This document shows, in pieces, positions 18,398 through 28,104 of a stretch of DNA of 64,000 bases. The notes below the pieces were generated by a model. It was not told the origin of the DNA and ran no database searches. It saw nothing but the letters and a program-made list of their open reading frames with translations. Positions within the stretch are counted from its first letter, which is position 1. Each line of letters begins with the position of its first letter. Source of the DNA: Ancylobacter sp. Lp-2 (GTDB lineage Bacteria > Pseudomonadota > Alphaproteobacteria > Rhizobiales > Xanthobacteraceae); the NCBI RefSeq assembly GCF_020523795.1, contig NZ_JAJALI010000002.1:679690-743689 (forward strand), written 5' to 3'. Both the position numbers and the translations under genes were made by a program.

Positions 18398-18426
18398 TTG
18401 ACAGCTTGGACCGCCTACCCCATTTT
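18398..18426 (+). promoter_or_regulatory. candidate topA promoter
   Basis: A perfect TTGACA (18398-18403) is followed after 17 bp by CATTTT (18421-18426), about 50 bp before the topA ATG. The -35 is strong and the -10 weak, a common pattern for supercoiling-sensitive or activator-helped promoters; that reading is inference. Confidence 0.45.
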
Positions 18427-18475
18427 CCCGGCCGTTTTCTGGGCTGGACACTGAACCGAAGGACGTCACGGGCGC

Positions 18476-21160
18476 ATGCAGGTCGTCATCGTCGAATCCC
18501 CTGCCAAGGCGAAGACGATCAACAAATATCTCGGACCGGGATATGAAGTGATCGCCTCCTATGGCCATGTGCGCGATCTGCCCGCCAAGGACGGCTCGGT
18601 CGACCCCGAAGCGGATTTCCGCATGCTGTGGGACGTCGACCCCAAGGCGCAGAAGCGCCTGTCCGACATCGCTCGCGCGGTGAAGGGGTCCGATGGCCTC
18701 ATCCTCGCCACCGACCCGGATCGCGAGGGCGAAGCGATTTCCTGGCATGTCCTTGAAATCCTCAAGGAAAAGAGGGCACTCAAGGACCAGCCGATCTCCC
18801 GCGTGGTCTTCAACGCCATCACCAAGCAGGCGGTGCTCGACGCCATGCGCCATCCGCGCATGATCGATGCAGCGCTGGTGGACGCCTATCTCGCCCGCCG
18901 CGCCCTCGATTATCTCGTCGGCTTCACCCTGTCGCCGGTGCTGTGGCGCAAGCTGCCGGGCGCCCGCTCGGCGGGCCGGGTGCAGTCGGTGGCGCTGCGC
19001 CTCGTCTGCGACCGCGAGCGCGAGATCGAGACCTTCGTCAAGCGCGAGTACTGGTCCATCGCCGCCAAGCTGGCGACGCCGCGCAACGATGTGTTCGAGG
19101 CACGCCTCGTCGGCGCCGACGGCAAGAAGATCGGGCGCCTCGACGTCGGCACCGCCGAGGAGGCCGCCGCCTTCCGCGCCGCGCTGGACAAGGCGGATTT
19201 CACCGTCCGCTCGGTCGAGGCGAAGCCCGCCCGCCGGCATCCCTATCCGCCCTTCACCACCTCGACCCTGCAGCAGGAGGCGAGCCGCAAGCTCGGCCTT
19301 GCCCCGGCGATCACCATGCGCATCGCGCAGAGGTTGTATGAGGGCGTCGATATCGGCGGCGAGACCGTCGGCCTCATCACCTATATGCGTACCGACGGCG
19401 TCGACATGGCGCCGGAGGCGGTCTCCGCCGCGCGCTCGGTGATCGGCCGCGACTATGGCGACCGCTACGTACCGTCCGCCCCGCGCAAATACACCGCCAA
19501 GGCGAAGAACGCCCAGGAAGCGCACGAAGCCGTGCGCCCCACCGACCTCGACCGCCGGCCAAAGGACGTCCTGCGCTATTTGGAGGGCGACCAGGCGAAG
19601 CTCTACGAGCTGATCTGGCTGCGTACCATCGCCAGCCAGATGGAATCGGCCGAGCTGGAGCGCACCACCGTCGACATCGACGCGACGGCCGCCGGCCGCA
19701 ACATCGAGCTGCGCGCCACCGGCCAGGTGGTCAAGTTCGACGGCTTCCTCACCCTCTATCGCGAGGGGCGTGACGACGACGAGGAGGACGACGAGAACCG
19801 TCGCCTTCCCGCCATGTCGGCGCAGGAGAAGCTCGCCAACAAGGGCATCGCCACCGATCAGCACTTCACCGAGCCGCCGCCGCGCTATTCGGAAGCCTCG
19901 CTGGTCAAGCGCATGGAAGAGCTCGGCATCGGCCGACCTTCGACCTATGCCTCGGTGCTCGCCGTGCTGCGCGAGCGCGAATATGTGAAGCTCGACAAGC
20001 GCCGGCTCGTGCCGGAGGACAAGGGCCGGCTGGTTACCGCCTTCCTGGAGAGCTTCTTCGACCGCTATGTCGAGTACGACTTCACCGCCGATCTCGAGGA
20101 GAAGCTCGACCAGATCTCGGCCGGCGACCTCGACTGGAAGCAGGTCCTGCGCGACTTCTGGCGCGATTTCTCCGCCGCCGTGGGCGAGACCAAGGATCTG
20201 CGCGTCTCCGAGGTGATCGAGCGGCTCGACGATTTGCTCACCGCCCACATCTTCCCGCCCAAGGAAGATGGCAGCGATCCGCGCCTGTGCCCCACCTGCG
20301 GCACCGGGCACCTGTCGCTCAAGGTCGGCAAGTTCGGCGCCTTCATCGGCTGCTCGAACTATCCCGAATGCAAGTACACCCGCCCGCTGGCCGCCCAGAA
20401 CGGTGAGAATGGCGAGGCCGAGACCAACGGCACCCGCGTGCTCGGCACCGATCCGGTCACCGGGCTGGAAGTCACGCTGCGGGACGGGCGCTTCGGCGTC
20501 TATCTCCAGCTCGGCGAGGGCAAGGACGGCGAGAAGCCCAAGCGCTCCAGCCTGCCCAAGGGACTCGCGCCGGCCGATGTCGACCTCGAGACCGCGCTCG
20601 CACTGCTGTCGCTGCCGCGCGAGATCGGCCGTCATCCCGATGATGGCACGGCGATTCTCGCCGGCATCGGCAAGTTCGGCCCCTATGTGCAGCATGGTCG
20701 AATCTACGCCAATCTCGACGCCGGCGACGACGTGCTGGCCATCGGGCTCAATCGGGCGGTGTCGCTGATCGCCGATAAGCAGAACAAGGGTCCCCGGCGC
20801 GGCGGCGCGGCGGCGGGCGGACGCGAGCTCGGCGAGCACCCGACGCTCGGCGGGCCGGTAACGGTGCGCCCCGGCCGCTTCGGGCCCTATGTCAATCATG
20901 GCAAGGTCAATGCGACGCTGCCCAAAAGCCTCGATCCGGACAGCGTGACGATGGAGCAGGCCGTCGAATTGCTGACCGCCAAGGCTGGCTCGGCTCCGGC
21001 CAAACCGGCGCGTCGAAGCGCGGCCAAGACCACCAAGGCCGCCGCCGCGGATACCGAGGGCGGCGCCAAGAAGACTGCCGCCCGGAAGGCTCCCGCGAAA
21101 GCCAAGAGTACGGCGGCCAAGGCTCCCGCCAAGCGCAAGGCGGCCGCTAAGGCCGACTGA
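18476..21160 (+). CDS. topA: DNA topoisomerase I
   Basis: An 894-residue type IA topoisomerase that relaxes negative supercoils. The N-terminal Toprim domain starts VVIVESPAKAKTI; the catalytic tyrosine is Y303 in GLITYMRTDG; a four-cysteine zinc ribbon begins near residue 604 (CPTCGTGHL, then CSNYPECKY); further C-terminal Topo_C repeats (VTVRPGRFGPYVNHGK type) follow. The tail after about residue 840 is Lys/Ala/Pro-rich and basic, like the DNA-binding tails seen in alphaproteobacterial TopA. It is convergent with an MFS gene 21 bp away. Confidence 0.97.
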   Translation: MQVVIVESPAKAKTINKYLGPGYEVIASYGHVRDLPAKDGSVDPEADFRMLWDVDPKAQKRLSDIARAVKGSDGLILATDPDREGEAISWHVLEILKEKRALKDQPISRVVFNAITKQAVLDAMRHPRMIDAALVDAYLARRALDYLVGFTLSPVLWRKLPGARSAGRVQSVALRLVCDREREIETFVKREYWSIAAKLATPRNDVFEARLVGADGKKIGRLDVGTAEEAAAFRAALDKADFTVRSVEAKPARRHPYPPFTTSTLQQEASRKLGLAPAITMRIAQRLYEGVDIGGETVGLITYMRTDGVDMAPEAVSAARSVIGRDYGDRYVPSAPRKYTAKAKNAQEAHEAVRPTDLDRRPKDVLRYLEGDQAKLYELIWLRTIASQMESAELERTTVDIDATAAGRNIELRATGQVVKFDGFLTLYREGRDDDEEDDENRRLPAMSAQEKLANKGIATDQHFTEPPPRYSEASLVKRMEELGIGRPSTYASVLAVLREREYVKLDKRRLVPEDKGRLVTAFLESFFDRYVEYDFTADLEEKLDQISAGDLDWKQVLRDFWRDFSAAVGETKDLRVSEVIERLDDLLTAHIFPPKEDGSDPRLCPTCGTGHLSLKVGKFGAFIGCSNYPECKYTRPLAAQNGENGEAETNGTRVLGTDPVTGLEVTLRDGRFGVYLQLGEGKDGEKPKRSSLPKGLAPADVDLETALALLSLPREIGRHPDDGTAILAGIGKFGPYVQHGRIYANLDAGDDVLAIGLNRAVSLIADKQNKGPRRGGAAAGGRELGEHPTLGGPVTVRPGRFGPYVNHGKVNATLPKSLDPDSVTMEQAVELLTAKAGSAPAKPARRSAAKTTKAAAADTEGGAKKTAARKAPAKAKSTAAKAPAKRKAAAKAD

Positions 21161-21181
21161 CGCCGCAGGGCGCGGCGCCGG

Positions 21182-22657
21182 TCACTCGATCGGCGCCGGC
21201 CCGCTATGGCTGCGCAGCGGCCGCTCCTCCATGAAGATCAGCCCGACGAGGCCGATCGCCAGCGCCAGCGACGCCCCGGCGAAGACGAAGCGGAACGCCT
21301 GCGTCAGCGCGCCAGCGTCGACCGTGCCCTGCCGGAAACCGTCCAGCAGCTGATGCCCGGTCAGGCCGGAGGCGCCGAGCACGATGGCGCCGAACACCGC
21401 GGCCAGCACCACGCCGCCCAGCGAGCGGAAGAAATTCTGCACCCCCGTCGCGGTGCCGATCTGCGGCAGCGGCACCGCGTTCTGCACGCTCACCGTCACC
21501 ACCGGCAGCACGGTGCCGAGGCCGGCGCCGGTGACGGCCATCAGCACCGCCAGGCCGGCGAAGCTCACGTCGCGGGGAAACAGCGCCAGGATCGCCAGCG
21601 CGACCACCGCGCTCGACATGCCCACCAGCGGCACCCGCTTGTAGTGCTGCACGCGCCCCATCATCCGGCCGGTGCTGGTGGCGCCGACCACCACGCCGGC
21701 CAGCAGCGGAATGAGCGCCGAGCCGGACTGGCTGGCGGTGAAGCCCAGCACGCCCTCGAAATAGAAGGGCAGTTCGACCGACAGGCCGATCATCGAGCCG
21801 ATCGCCATCGCCGCCGCCAGCACGCCCGGCCCGACGACGCGATTGAACAGGATGGAAAGCGGGATCAGCGGCTCACGCGCTGTCGCGAGCCGCAGGCCGA
21901 GCAGGCACCACAGCAGCAGCGAGCCGGCGAGCAGGCCCAGCACCTGCATCGATACCCACGGATAGACCTGGCCGCCCCAGCTCAGCGCCAGCATCAGCGC
22001 CATCGCCGCCGCGCAGAGCAGCAGCGCGCCGATGATGTCGAGCCGGTGCGGATGGTGGTGCGCCGGCAGGCGGTGCAGCACGCTGTCGCTCATATAGGCG
22101 GCGGCGAGGCCGAGCGGCACGTTGAGCCAGAAGATCAGCGACCAGTGCAGGTGCTCGGCGAAGAAGCCGCCCAGCACCGGCCCGGCGACGCTGGAGGTGA
22201 TGAACACCACGGCGAAGAACGCCTGGTAGCGGCCGCGCTCCTTCGGCGCCACGATCAGGCCGATGATAGTCTGGGCGAGCGCGATCAGCCCGCCGCCGCC
22301 AAAGCCCTGCGCCGCGCGGCCCAGTATCAGCCAGATCATGCTCGGCGCCAGCGCGCACAGGATCGACCCGCCGATGAACAGGCCGATGCTGCCCAGAAGG
22401 ATCGGTCGCGGCCCATGGATGTCGGCCAGCTTGCCGACCAGCGGCGTCACCGCCGTGCCAGTCAGCAGGTAGGAGGTGACGATCCACGGCACGTTTTCCA
22501 TGTCGCCAAAGGCGAGGCCGATGGTCGGCAGCGCCGAGGCGACGATGGTCTGTTCCAGCGCGCTGAGGAACATGGCCAGCATGACGCCGATCAGGATGCT
22601 CCTTATTTCGGCGTGCGAGAGCTGTCCCGGCTCCGAAGCGGACGAGCGGGCATCCAT
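21182..22657 (-). CDS. DHA2-family MFS drug exporter
   Basis: A 491-residue membrane protein with about 14 hydrophobic helices, typical of the DHA2 (EmrB/QacA) group of proton-coupled drug exporters. The first helix contains FLSALEQTIVASALPTI and the loop after helix 2 has GKLADIHGPRPIL, a motif A variant; GRAAQGFGGGG follows. No adaptor or outer-membrane partner gene is adjacent. The open frame extends to 22753, but the ATG at 22657 has a GGAAGGAA ribosome-binding site and gives a standard N-terminus. Confidence 0.9.
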   Translation of the reverse strand: MDARSSASEPGQLSHAEIRSILIGVMLAMFLSALEQTIVASALPTIGLAFGDMENVPWIVTSYLLTGTAVTPLVGKLADIHGPRPILLGSIGLFIGGSILCALAPSMIWLILGRAAQGFGGGGLIALAQTIIGLIVAPKERGRYQAFFAVVFITSSVAGPVLGGFFAEHLHWSLIFWLNVPLGLAAAYMSDSVLHRLPAHHHPHRLDIIGALLLCAAAMALMLALSWGGQVYPWVSMQVLGLLAGSLLLWCLLGLRLATAREPLIPLSILFNRVVGPGVLAAAMAIGSMIGLSVELPFYFEGVLGFTASQSGSALIPLLAGVVVGATSTGRMMGRVQHYKRVPLVGMSSAVVALAILALFPRDVSFAGLAVLMAVTGAGLGTVLPVVTVSVQNAVPLPQIGTATGVQNFFRSLGGVVLAAVFGAIVLGASGLTGHQLLDGFRQGTVDAGALTQAFRFVFAGASLALAIGLVGLIFMEERPLRSHSGPAPIE

Positions 22658-22860
22658 TGATGCGGTTCCTTCCCGGCCCCCCGGGTGATGGCGGCGCAAA
22701 TTGGCTCCCTCGCCACCGATTGGCAAGGGTTGGACCGCCTTCGGCGCCATCACGAAGCGGAAAAAGCGGTCGGGTGATAAATAGCGTCCCGCGCGGAAAG
22801 GTCGACGCGGCGGGACGTAACGTTTAGCGTCGGCGGAACTCTTCGAGGAATGCGAGAATC

Positions 22861-25197
22861 GTGCGCAAGCCCATCAAGCCGAAAGTCCGCAAGCCCGCCG
22901 CCCCCCGCCTGCCGAAGGGGCTACCGAGCAAGGACGACCTCACCGCCTTCATCGCCTCCCATGGCGGCGAGGTCGGCAAGCGCGAGATTTCGCGCGCCTT
23001 CGGGCTCGACGGCGGCGACCGCATCGCGCTGAAGGCGATGCTGCGCGAGTTGTCCGAGGAAGGCCTCGTCGGCCGCAAGCACAAGAAGCTGCACCTCGCC
23101 GGCGCCCTGCCCGCCGTGGTGATGGCCGAAGTGGTGGAGCGCGACGAGGACGGCGAACTGATCGCTGAACCCATCGACTGGGATACGGAAGAGCATGGCA
23201 AGGCGCCGCGCATCCTGGTGAAGCTGGCACGTCGCGGCCGTCTCGCCGGCCCGGCCCCTACCATCGGCGACCGGGTGCTGCTCAAGACCGAGGAAATTCC
23301 CGAGGCGGATGGCCGCATCCGCCACACCGGCCGGGTGCTGAAGCTCATCGAGAAGGCGCGCGCGCAGGTGCTCGGCATCTACCGCGCCGACAAGAGCAGG
23401 CCGGATGCCGGCGGGCGCATCATTCCGGTCGACAAGCGCCATATGGGCCGCGAGCTCGCCGTGCCCCCCGGCGCCGAGGGCGAGGCGGAGGACGGCGATC
23501 TGGTGGCGGTGGAGATCACCCGCCACCACGCCTACGGCCTACCGACCGCCAAGGTGAGGGAGCGGCTCGGCTCGATCTCGACCGAGAAGGCGATCAGCCT
23601 CATCGCCATCCACGCGCACGGCATTCCCAACGTGTTCCGTCGCGAGGCGCTGGCCGAGGCGGAGAAGGCGCGGCCAGCCACGCTGCGGGGCCGCGAGGAC
23701 TGGCGCGAGCTGCCGCTGATCACCATCGACCCGCCCGACGCCAAGGACCATGACGACGCCGTCCACGCCGCGCCGGACGAGGATCCGGCCAATGAAGGCG
23801 GCTATATCGTCACCGTTGCCATCGCCGACGTGGCGCATTACGTCCATCCCGGCAGCGGGCTCGACAAGGAAGCGCTGGCGCGTGGCAACTCGGTCTACTT
23901 CCCCGACCGCGTAGTGCCGATGTTGCCCGAGCGCATCTCCAACGATCTATGCTCGCTACGTCCACTGGAAGACCGGCCGGCCATGGCGGTGCGGCTGGTC
24001 ATCGGCGCCAATGGCCGCAAGAAGAGCCATACCTTCCACCGGGTGATGATGCGCTCGGCCGCCAAGCTCGCCTATGCGCAGGCGCAGGCCGCCATCGATG
24101 GCCGGACGGACGACATCACCGACACCATCGTCGAGCCGATCCTCAAGCCGCTCTACGCCGCCTATGCGCTGGTGAAGAAGGCGCGCGACGCCCGCAACCC
24201 GCTGGAGCTCGACCTGCCGGAGCGCAAGATCCTGCTGAAGCCGGACGGCACGGTCGACAGGGTGGTGGTGCCCGAGCGGCTCGCCGCGCACAAGCTGATC
24301 GAGGAATTCATGATCCTCGCCAATGTCGCCGCCGCCGAGACGTTGGAGGAGAAGCACATCCCCCTCGTCTACCGCGTGCACGACCAGCCTTCCATGGAGA
24401 AGGTGTCGGCGCTGCGCGACTTCCTGAAGACGCTCGACATCGCTCTGCCCAAGACCGAGACGGTGCGCCCGGCGCATTTCAACGACATCCTCGCCCGCGT
24501 CGACGGCACCGAGCTGGCGCCGCTGGTCAACCAGGTGATCCTGCGCAGCCAGGCACAAGCGGAATACGCCAACGAGAATTACGGCCATTTCGGCCTGCAT
24601 CTGCGCCGCTACGCGCATTTTACCTCGCCGATCCGCCGCTATGCCGACCTCATCGTGCATCGCGCGCTGATCCGCGCCCTCGACCTCGGCCCGGACGGGC
24701 TGCCGGAGAACACCACGCCGGAGCAGCTCGCCGAGATCGCCGCCCGCATCTCGGCCAGCGAGCGCCGCGCCATGACCGCAGAGCGCGAAACCATCGACCG
24801 GCTGATCGCCCATCATATGGCTGAGCAGATCGGCGCCACCTTCAAGGGGCGCATAGCCGGCGTCACCAAGGCGGGGCTTTTCGTCGCGCTCGACGACACC
24901 GGTGCCGACGGCTTCATCCCGGCGGCGACGCTCGGGCAGGACTATTACTGGTACGACGAGAGCCGGCACGCGCTGATAGGCGAACGGACCGGCGAGATGC
25001 ACCGGCTCGGCGACCGGGTGGAGGTGAAGCTGGTCGAGGCGGCGCCGGTGGCGGGCGCCTTGCGGTTTGAGCTTCTGAGCGAGGGCGACTATGTAAAGGC
25101 CGGTAGGGGCGCGCCGCCGCGCAAGGGACCGCGCGGCATCCGTCGGGACGCCGGCCCTGCACGGCGCGGCCCGCCCAAGATCGGCAAGCGCCGCTGA
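22861..25197 (+). CDS. rnr: ribonuclease R
   Basis: A processive 3'-5' exoribonuclease of 778 residues. It has an N-terminal helix-turn-helix-like region (KREISRAFGLDGGDRIALK), cold-shock domains, the RNB catalytic core with clustered aspartates in DPPDAKDHDDAVHA, and FTSPIRRYADLIVHR near the end of RNB, then an S1 domain and a basic Arg/Lys/Pro tail. The start is a GTG at 22861 preceded at 11 nt by GAGGA; an ATG at 22850 is out of frame. rnr is followed by DUF983, NUDIX and MFS genes in the same direction. Confidence 0.95.
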   Translation: MRKPIKPKVRKPAAPRLPKGLPSKDDLTAFIASHGGEVGKREISRAFGLDGGDRIALKAMLRELSEEGLVGRKHKKLHLAGALPAVVMAEVVERDEDGELIAEPIDWDTEEHGKAPRILVKLARRGRLAGPAPTIGDRVLLKTEEIPEADGRIRHTGRVLKLIEKARAQVLGIYRADKSRPDAGGRIIPVDKRHMGRELAVPPGAEGEAEDGDLVAVEITRHHAYGLPTAKVRERLGSISTEKAISLIAIHAHGIPNVFRREALAEAEKARPATLRGREDWRELPLITIDPPDAKDHDDAVHAAPDEDPANEGGYIVTVAIADVAHYVHPGSGLDKEALARGNSVYFPDRVVPMLPERISNDLCSLRPLEDRPAMAVRLVIGANGRKKSHTFHRVMMRSAAKLAYAQAQAAIDGRTDDITDTIVEPILKPLYAAYALVKKARDARNPLELDLPERKILLKPDGTVDRVVVPERLAAHKLIEEFMILANVAAAETLEEKHIPLVYRVHDQPSMEKVSALRDFLKTLDIALPKTETVRPAHFNDILARVDGTELAPLVNQVILRSQAQAEYANENYGHFGLHLRRYAHFTSPIRRYADLIVHRALIRALDLGPDGLPENTTPEQLAEIAARISASERRAMTAERETIDRLIAHHMAEQIGATFKGRIAGVTKAGLFVALDDTGADGFIPAATLGQDYYWYDESRHALIGERTGEMHRLGDRVEVKLVEAAPVAGALRFELLSEGDYVKAGRGAPPRKGPRGIRRDAGPARRGPPKIGKRR

Positions 25198-25238
25198 TCG
25201 CGCTGAGAACCGGAAGCCCGGCAAGGAGTGCCGTCCGC

Positions 25239-25673
25239 ATGAGCATTCAGCCGCACCGGCCGGTCGGCCCGGCGATGAAGAACGGCTTCCGCCTGCGCTG
25301 CCCGAAATGCGGCGAAGGCCCGCTGTTCAGCTCCTATCTGAAGGTCAATGAGCGCTGCGCCGCCTGCGGCGAGGAGCTGTGGCATCACCGCGCCGACGAC
25401 GCGCCGCCCTACATGGTGATCACCATTGTCGGCCACATCATCGTGCCGTCGGTGCTGGCGGTCGAGATCGCCTGGCATCCCTCGCAATGGGTGCACATGG
25501 CCGTATGGCTGCCACTCACGCTCATCCTCAGCCTGCTGCTATTGCCGCCGGTAAAGGGGGCGTTGATCGGCTACCAGTGGGCGCTGCGCATGCACGGCTT
25601 CGACCCCGCCAGCGAAGAGCACGACCCCGTTCCCCCCAGCCGCCGCACGCCAGGACTCGCTCGTCCCACATGA
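25239..25673 (+). CDS. DUF983-family membrane protein
   Basis: A 144-residue protein with two CxxC pairs near the N-terminus (LRCPKCGEGPLF and CAACGEELWHHRADDAPPY), suggesting a zinc ribbon, then two membrane helices around residues 55-100. This is the usual DUF983 layout, and the gene regularly sits beside rnr in Hyphomicrobiales. Function unknown. The stop overlaps the next start by 4 bp (ATGA), so translation of the NUDIX protein is probably coupled. Confidence 0.9.
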   Translation: MSIQPHRPVGPAMKNGFRLRCPKCGEGPLFSSYLKVNERCAACGEELWHHRADDAPPYMVITIVGHIIVPSVLAVEIAWHPSQWVHMAVWLPLTLILSLLLLPPVKGALIGYQWALRMHGFDPASEEHDPVPPSRRTPGLARPT

Positions 25674-26410
25674 CCGCCATCGACGTTTCCGCCCGCTTCG
25701 CCGTCGCCCGCCCCGACACCTCCCACCCCTATCGCCGCCCGGTAGATGCCGCGACGCTGATCCTGGTTGATCGCTCGGCGCGCACCCCGCGCGTGCTGCT
25801 CGGCCGCCGCAACCCGGCGCAGAAATTCATGCCTGGCAAGCTGGTGTTTCCCGGTGGCCGCGTCGACCCGCAGGATCGCAACGTGCCGGTCTATGGCATG
25901 CTCGACAGCGTGTCGGAGCGTCGGCTGCAGGAGCGCGTGGTGCGCCCCAGCCTCGCGCGCGCCCGTGCGCTGGCGCTCGCCGCCATTCGCGAGACCTGCG
26001 AGGAGACCGGCCTCGTCATCGGCTCGCGCGAGGCCGGCGCGCCCGACGCGATGCCCGCCGGCTGGGAGGCCTTCGCGCAGGCCGGCGCCTTCCCCAATCT
26101 GGAGGCGCTGAGCTTCGTCGCCCGCGCGGTTACCCCGCCGGGACTGTCGCGCCGCTTCGATACCCGCTTCTTCATGGCGGACGCCTCCGAGATCGCCCAC
26201 CGCCTGCCCGACGTGGTCGGACCGCAGTCGGAGTTCGTCGAGCTCGCCTGGCTGACCCTCGCTGAAGCCAAGAAGGCCGAGGTACCGACCATCACCCACG
26301 CCATCCTCGAAGAGGTGGAGACCCGCCTCGCCGGCGGCAACAAGCCCTGGCTGCCGGTGCCGTACTACGTTACCCGGCATGGTCGCATGATGCGCGAGGC
26401 GCTGGAGTGA
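25670..26410 (+). CDS. NUDIX hydrolase, NUDT19-like
   Basis: A 246-residue NUDIX protein. The first half of the Nudix box is FPGGRVDPQD and the catalytic helix is ALAAIRETCEETGLVIG, separated by an insertion of about 50 residues, the arrangement found in NUDT19/CoA-diphosphatase-like enzymes. The REtcEE glutamates bind Mg2+. A CoA or CoA-ester substrate is possible but not shown. The frame is open from 25379; the ATG at 25670 overlapping the DUF983 stop is preferred. Confidence 0.88.
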   Translation: MTAIDVSARFAVARPDTSHPYRRPVDAATLILVDRSARTPRVLLGRRNPAQKFMPGKLVFPGGRVDPQDRNVPVYGMLDSVSERRLQERVVRPSLARARALALAAIRETCEETGLVIGSREAGAPDAMPAGWEAFAQAGAFPNLEALSFVARAVTPPGLSRRFDTRFFMADASEIAHRLPDVVGPQSEFVELAWLTLAEAKKAEVPTITHAILEEVETRLAGGNKPWLPVPYYVTRHGRMMREALE

Positions 26411-26511
26411 CCGCAGGTCGCAACCGGCGAATGTGATCACAATAGTCATTCAGTTTTCGCCGGACATGTTCTAAAGCCGACGGCCTGTCCCTTGGTGAGC
26501 CGTCGCGTCCC

Positions 26512-27687
26512 ATGCATGCCGATCTATCCGTCGAACGCACCAACATCGCCTCGCTCGCGGCGGCGATCGCCGCGATCTCGGTCGTGGGGCTCGGCCTTGC
26601 CCTCTCGATCCCGCTGCTCGCCTTGGAGCTCGACGCGCGCGGCATCTCCAGCACCTGGATCGGCCTGAACACCGCCATTGGCGGCATCGCCACCATCGTC
26701 ACGGCGCCGTTCCTGCCGGATCTGGTGCGCCGCTTCGGCGCCGGGCCGATGATGATGGGCGCGGTGGCGCTCGGGGCCGCCAGCCTCATCGCCTTCAAGG
26801 TCACCGACGCCTTCGTGCTGTGGTTTCCGCTGCGCTTCCTGTTCGGTGCCTCGCTCTGCGTGCTGTTCGTGGTCAGCGAGTTCTGGATCAACGCCGCCGC
26901 CCCGGCCAACCGCCGCGGCCTCGTCATCGGCATCTACGCGACGACGCTGGCCTTCGGGTTTGCCGGTGGGCCGGCCATCCTCTCGCTGGTCGGCACCAGC
27001 GGCTGGGCCCCTTATCTCGTCGGTGCCACCTTCTTCGTCCTCGCCTCCATACCGGTGATGATCGGCGCCTCGCAGGCCCCGGTGATCGAGAAGGAAGGCT
27101 CGCGCGGCGTGCTGAGCCTGATGCGGCTCGCCCCCGCCGCGACGCTCGCGGCCTTCGTCTTCGGCGCGGTGGAAACCGGCCTCGTCAACTTCCTGCCGCT
27201 CTACGGGCTGCGGCGCGGGCTCGGCGAGGGCGAGGCGGCGCTGCTGCTGACCATCGCCGAACTCGGCAATGTCGCTTTCCAGATCCCGCTCGGCCTCATC
27301 AGCGATCGCATGGACCGGCGCAAGGTGCTGCTCGCCTGCGCGCTGGTCGGATTCGGCGGCGCGGCGCTGATTCCCTTCCTCGCCATCGGCAGCGTCGCGC
27401 TAATGGCGACGATGTTCACCATGACCGGAATCGTCTGCGGCATGTACACGGTCGGCCTGGCGCTGCTGGGGGAGCGGTTCCATGGTGGCGCCCTCGCCAC
27501 CGCCAATGCGGCCTTCGTGATGCTGTATTCCATCGGCCTCATCGCCGGCCCGGTGACGGTGGGCACCGGCATGGGCCTGATGGGACCGGACGGCTTCGCC
27601 TTCACCCTCGCGGCGATGCTGGCCTTCTACGTGCTGGTGGTCGCGATCCAGCTGGTCCGCGACCGTTCCACCGCACGCATTCCTTGA
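26512..27687 (+). CDS. MFS transporter
   Basis: A 391-residue protein with about 12 hydrophobic helices, resembling the YcaD-type branch of the major facilitator superfamily. The loop between helices 8 and 9 contains GLISDRMDRRKVLL, a clear MFS motif A. Substrate unknown. A 100-bp gap separates it from the NUDIX gene and includes a TGTGATCACA palindrome at 26432-26441. The -35 element of rpmG overlaps its stop codon. Confidence 0.88.
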   Translation: MHADLSVERTNIASLAAAIAAISVVGLGLALSIPLLALELDARGISSTWIGLNTAIGGIATIVTAPFLPDLVRRFGAGPMMMGAVALGAASLIAFKVTDAFVLWFPLRFLFGASLCVLFVVSEFWINAAAPANRRGLVIGIYATTLAFGFAGGPAILSLVGTSGWAPYLVGATFFVLASIPVMIGASQAPVIEKEGSRGVLSLMRLAPAATLAAFVFGAVETGLVNFLPLYGLRRGLGEGEAALLLTIAELGNVAFQIPLGLISDRMDRRKVLLACALVGFGGAALIPFLAIGSVALMATMFTMTGIVCGMYTVGLALLGERFHGGALATANAAFVMLYSIGLIAGPVTVGTGMGLMGPDGFAFTLAAMLAFYVLVVAIQLVRDRSTARIP

Positions 27688-27712
27688 CAATTGGGCGCCG
27701 ATCAAGGATACG
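27684..27712 (+). promoter_or_regulatory. candidate rpmG promoter
   Basis: TTGACA (27684-27689) lies across the stop codon of the MFS gene and is followed after 17 bp by GATACG (27707-27712), giving a leader of roughly 85 nt before rpmG. The perfect -35 makes this one of the best promoter matches in the window. Confidence 0.5.
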
Positions 27713-27804
27713 GACGCTCAACGAGCGGCATCGCTGCCGCGCGACCCCGATGATTTCGACGCGATCCCGACACTGGGTCGCGTGCCACTTTCAGGAGGCC
27801 GGTC

Positions 27805-27972
27805 ATGGCCAAGGCAACGACCATCAAGATCAGGCTCAATTCGAGCGCCGACACCGGCTTCTTCTACGTGACGAAGAAGAACTCCCGCACGATGACCGAC
27901 AAGCTGGTCGTGAAGAAGTACGACCCGGTCGCGAAGAAGCACGTCGAGTTCCGCGAAGGCAAGATCAAGTGA
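27805..27972 (+). CDS. rpmG: 50S ribosomal protein L33
   Basis: A 55-residue protein starting [21 protein letters not shown] and ending [10 protein letters not shown], an unmistakable bacterial L33. It lacks the CxxC zinc pairs, so it is the zinc-free form common in alphaproteobacteria. The ATG follows AGGAGG at a good distance. It is monocistronic, with its own candidate promoter and a strong terminator. Confidence 0.97.
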   Translation: MAKATTIKIRLNSSADTGFFYVTKKNSRTMTDKLVVKKYDPVAKKHVEFREGKIK

Positions 27973-27996
27973 TCCTGCCGCTTCTGCGGAAATGAC

Positions 27997-28025
27997 AAAG
28001 GGCGCCTCGCGGCGCCCTTTTCTTT
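27997..28025 (+). terminator. rho-independent terminator of rpmG
   Basis: A perfect 10-bp stem AAAGGGCGCC / GGCGCCCTTT with loop TCGC, running into TCTTTT, 25 bp after the rpmG stop. This is the clearest intrinsic terminator in the window. The A-rich left flank may let it act on the opposite strand as well, for the convergent ABC ATPase gene. Confidence 0.9.
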
Positions 28026-28104
28026 TGTATCTCAGACGGTTGATTCGGCTTCTTCGATTCGCGCCTGAAGCGCGGCCCACCACAAGGGCGGGCCGCCTCG
28101 TCGC

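Noticed and set aside
18326..20899. An 857-codon reverse frame opposite topA.
   Set aside because: Antisense of a certain gene; composition (Leu/Ala/Gly/Arg/Asp) is typical of spurious frames in GC-rich DNA.
26432..26441. TGTGATCACA palindrome upstream of the MFS gene, resembling a CRP half-site pair.
   Set aside because: CRP/FNR-type sites need a spacer between the TGTGA and TCACA halves; here they abut, and a 10-bp palindrome can occur by chance.
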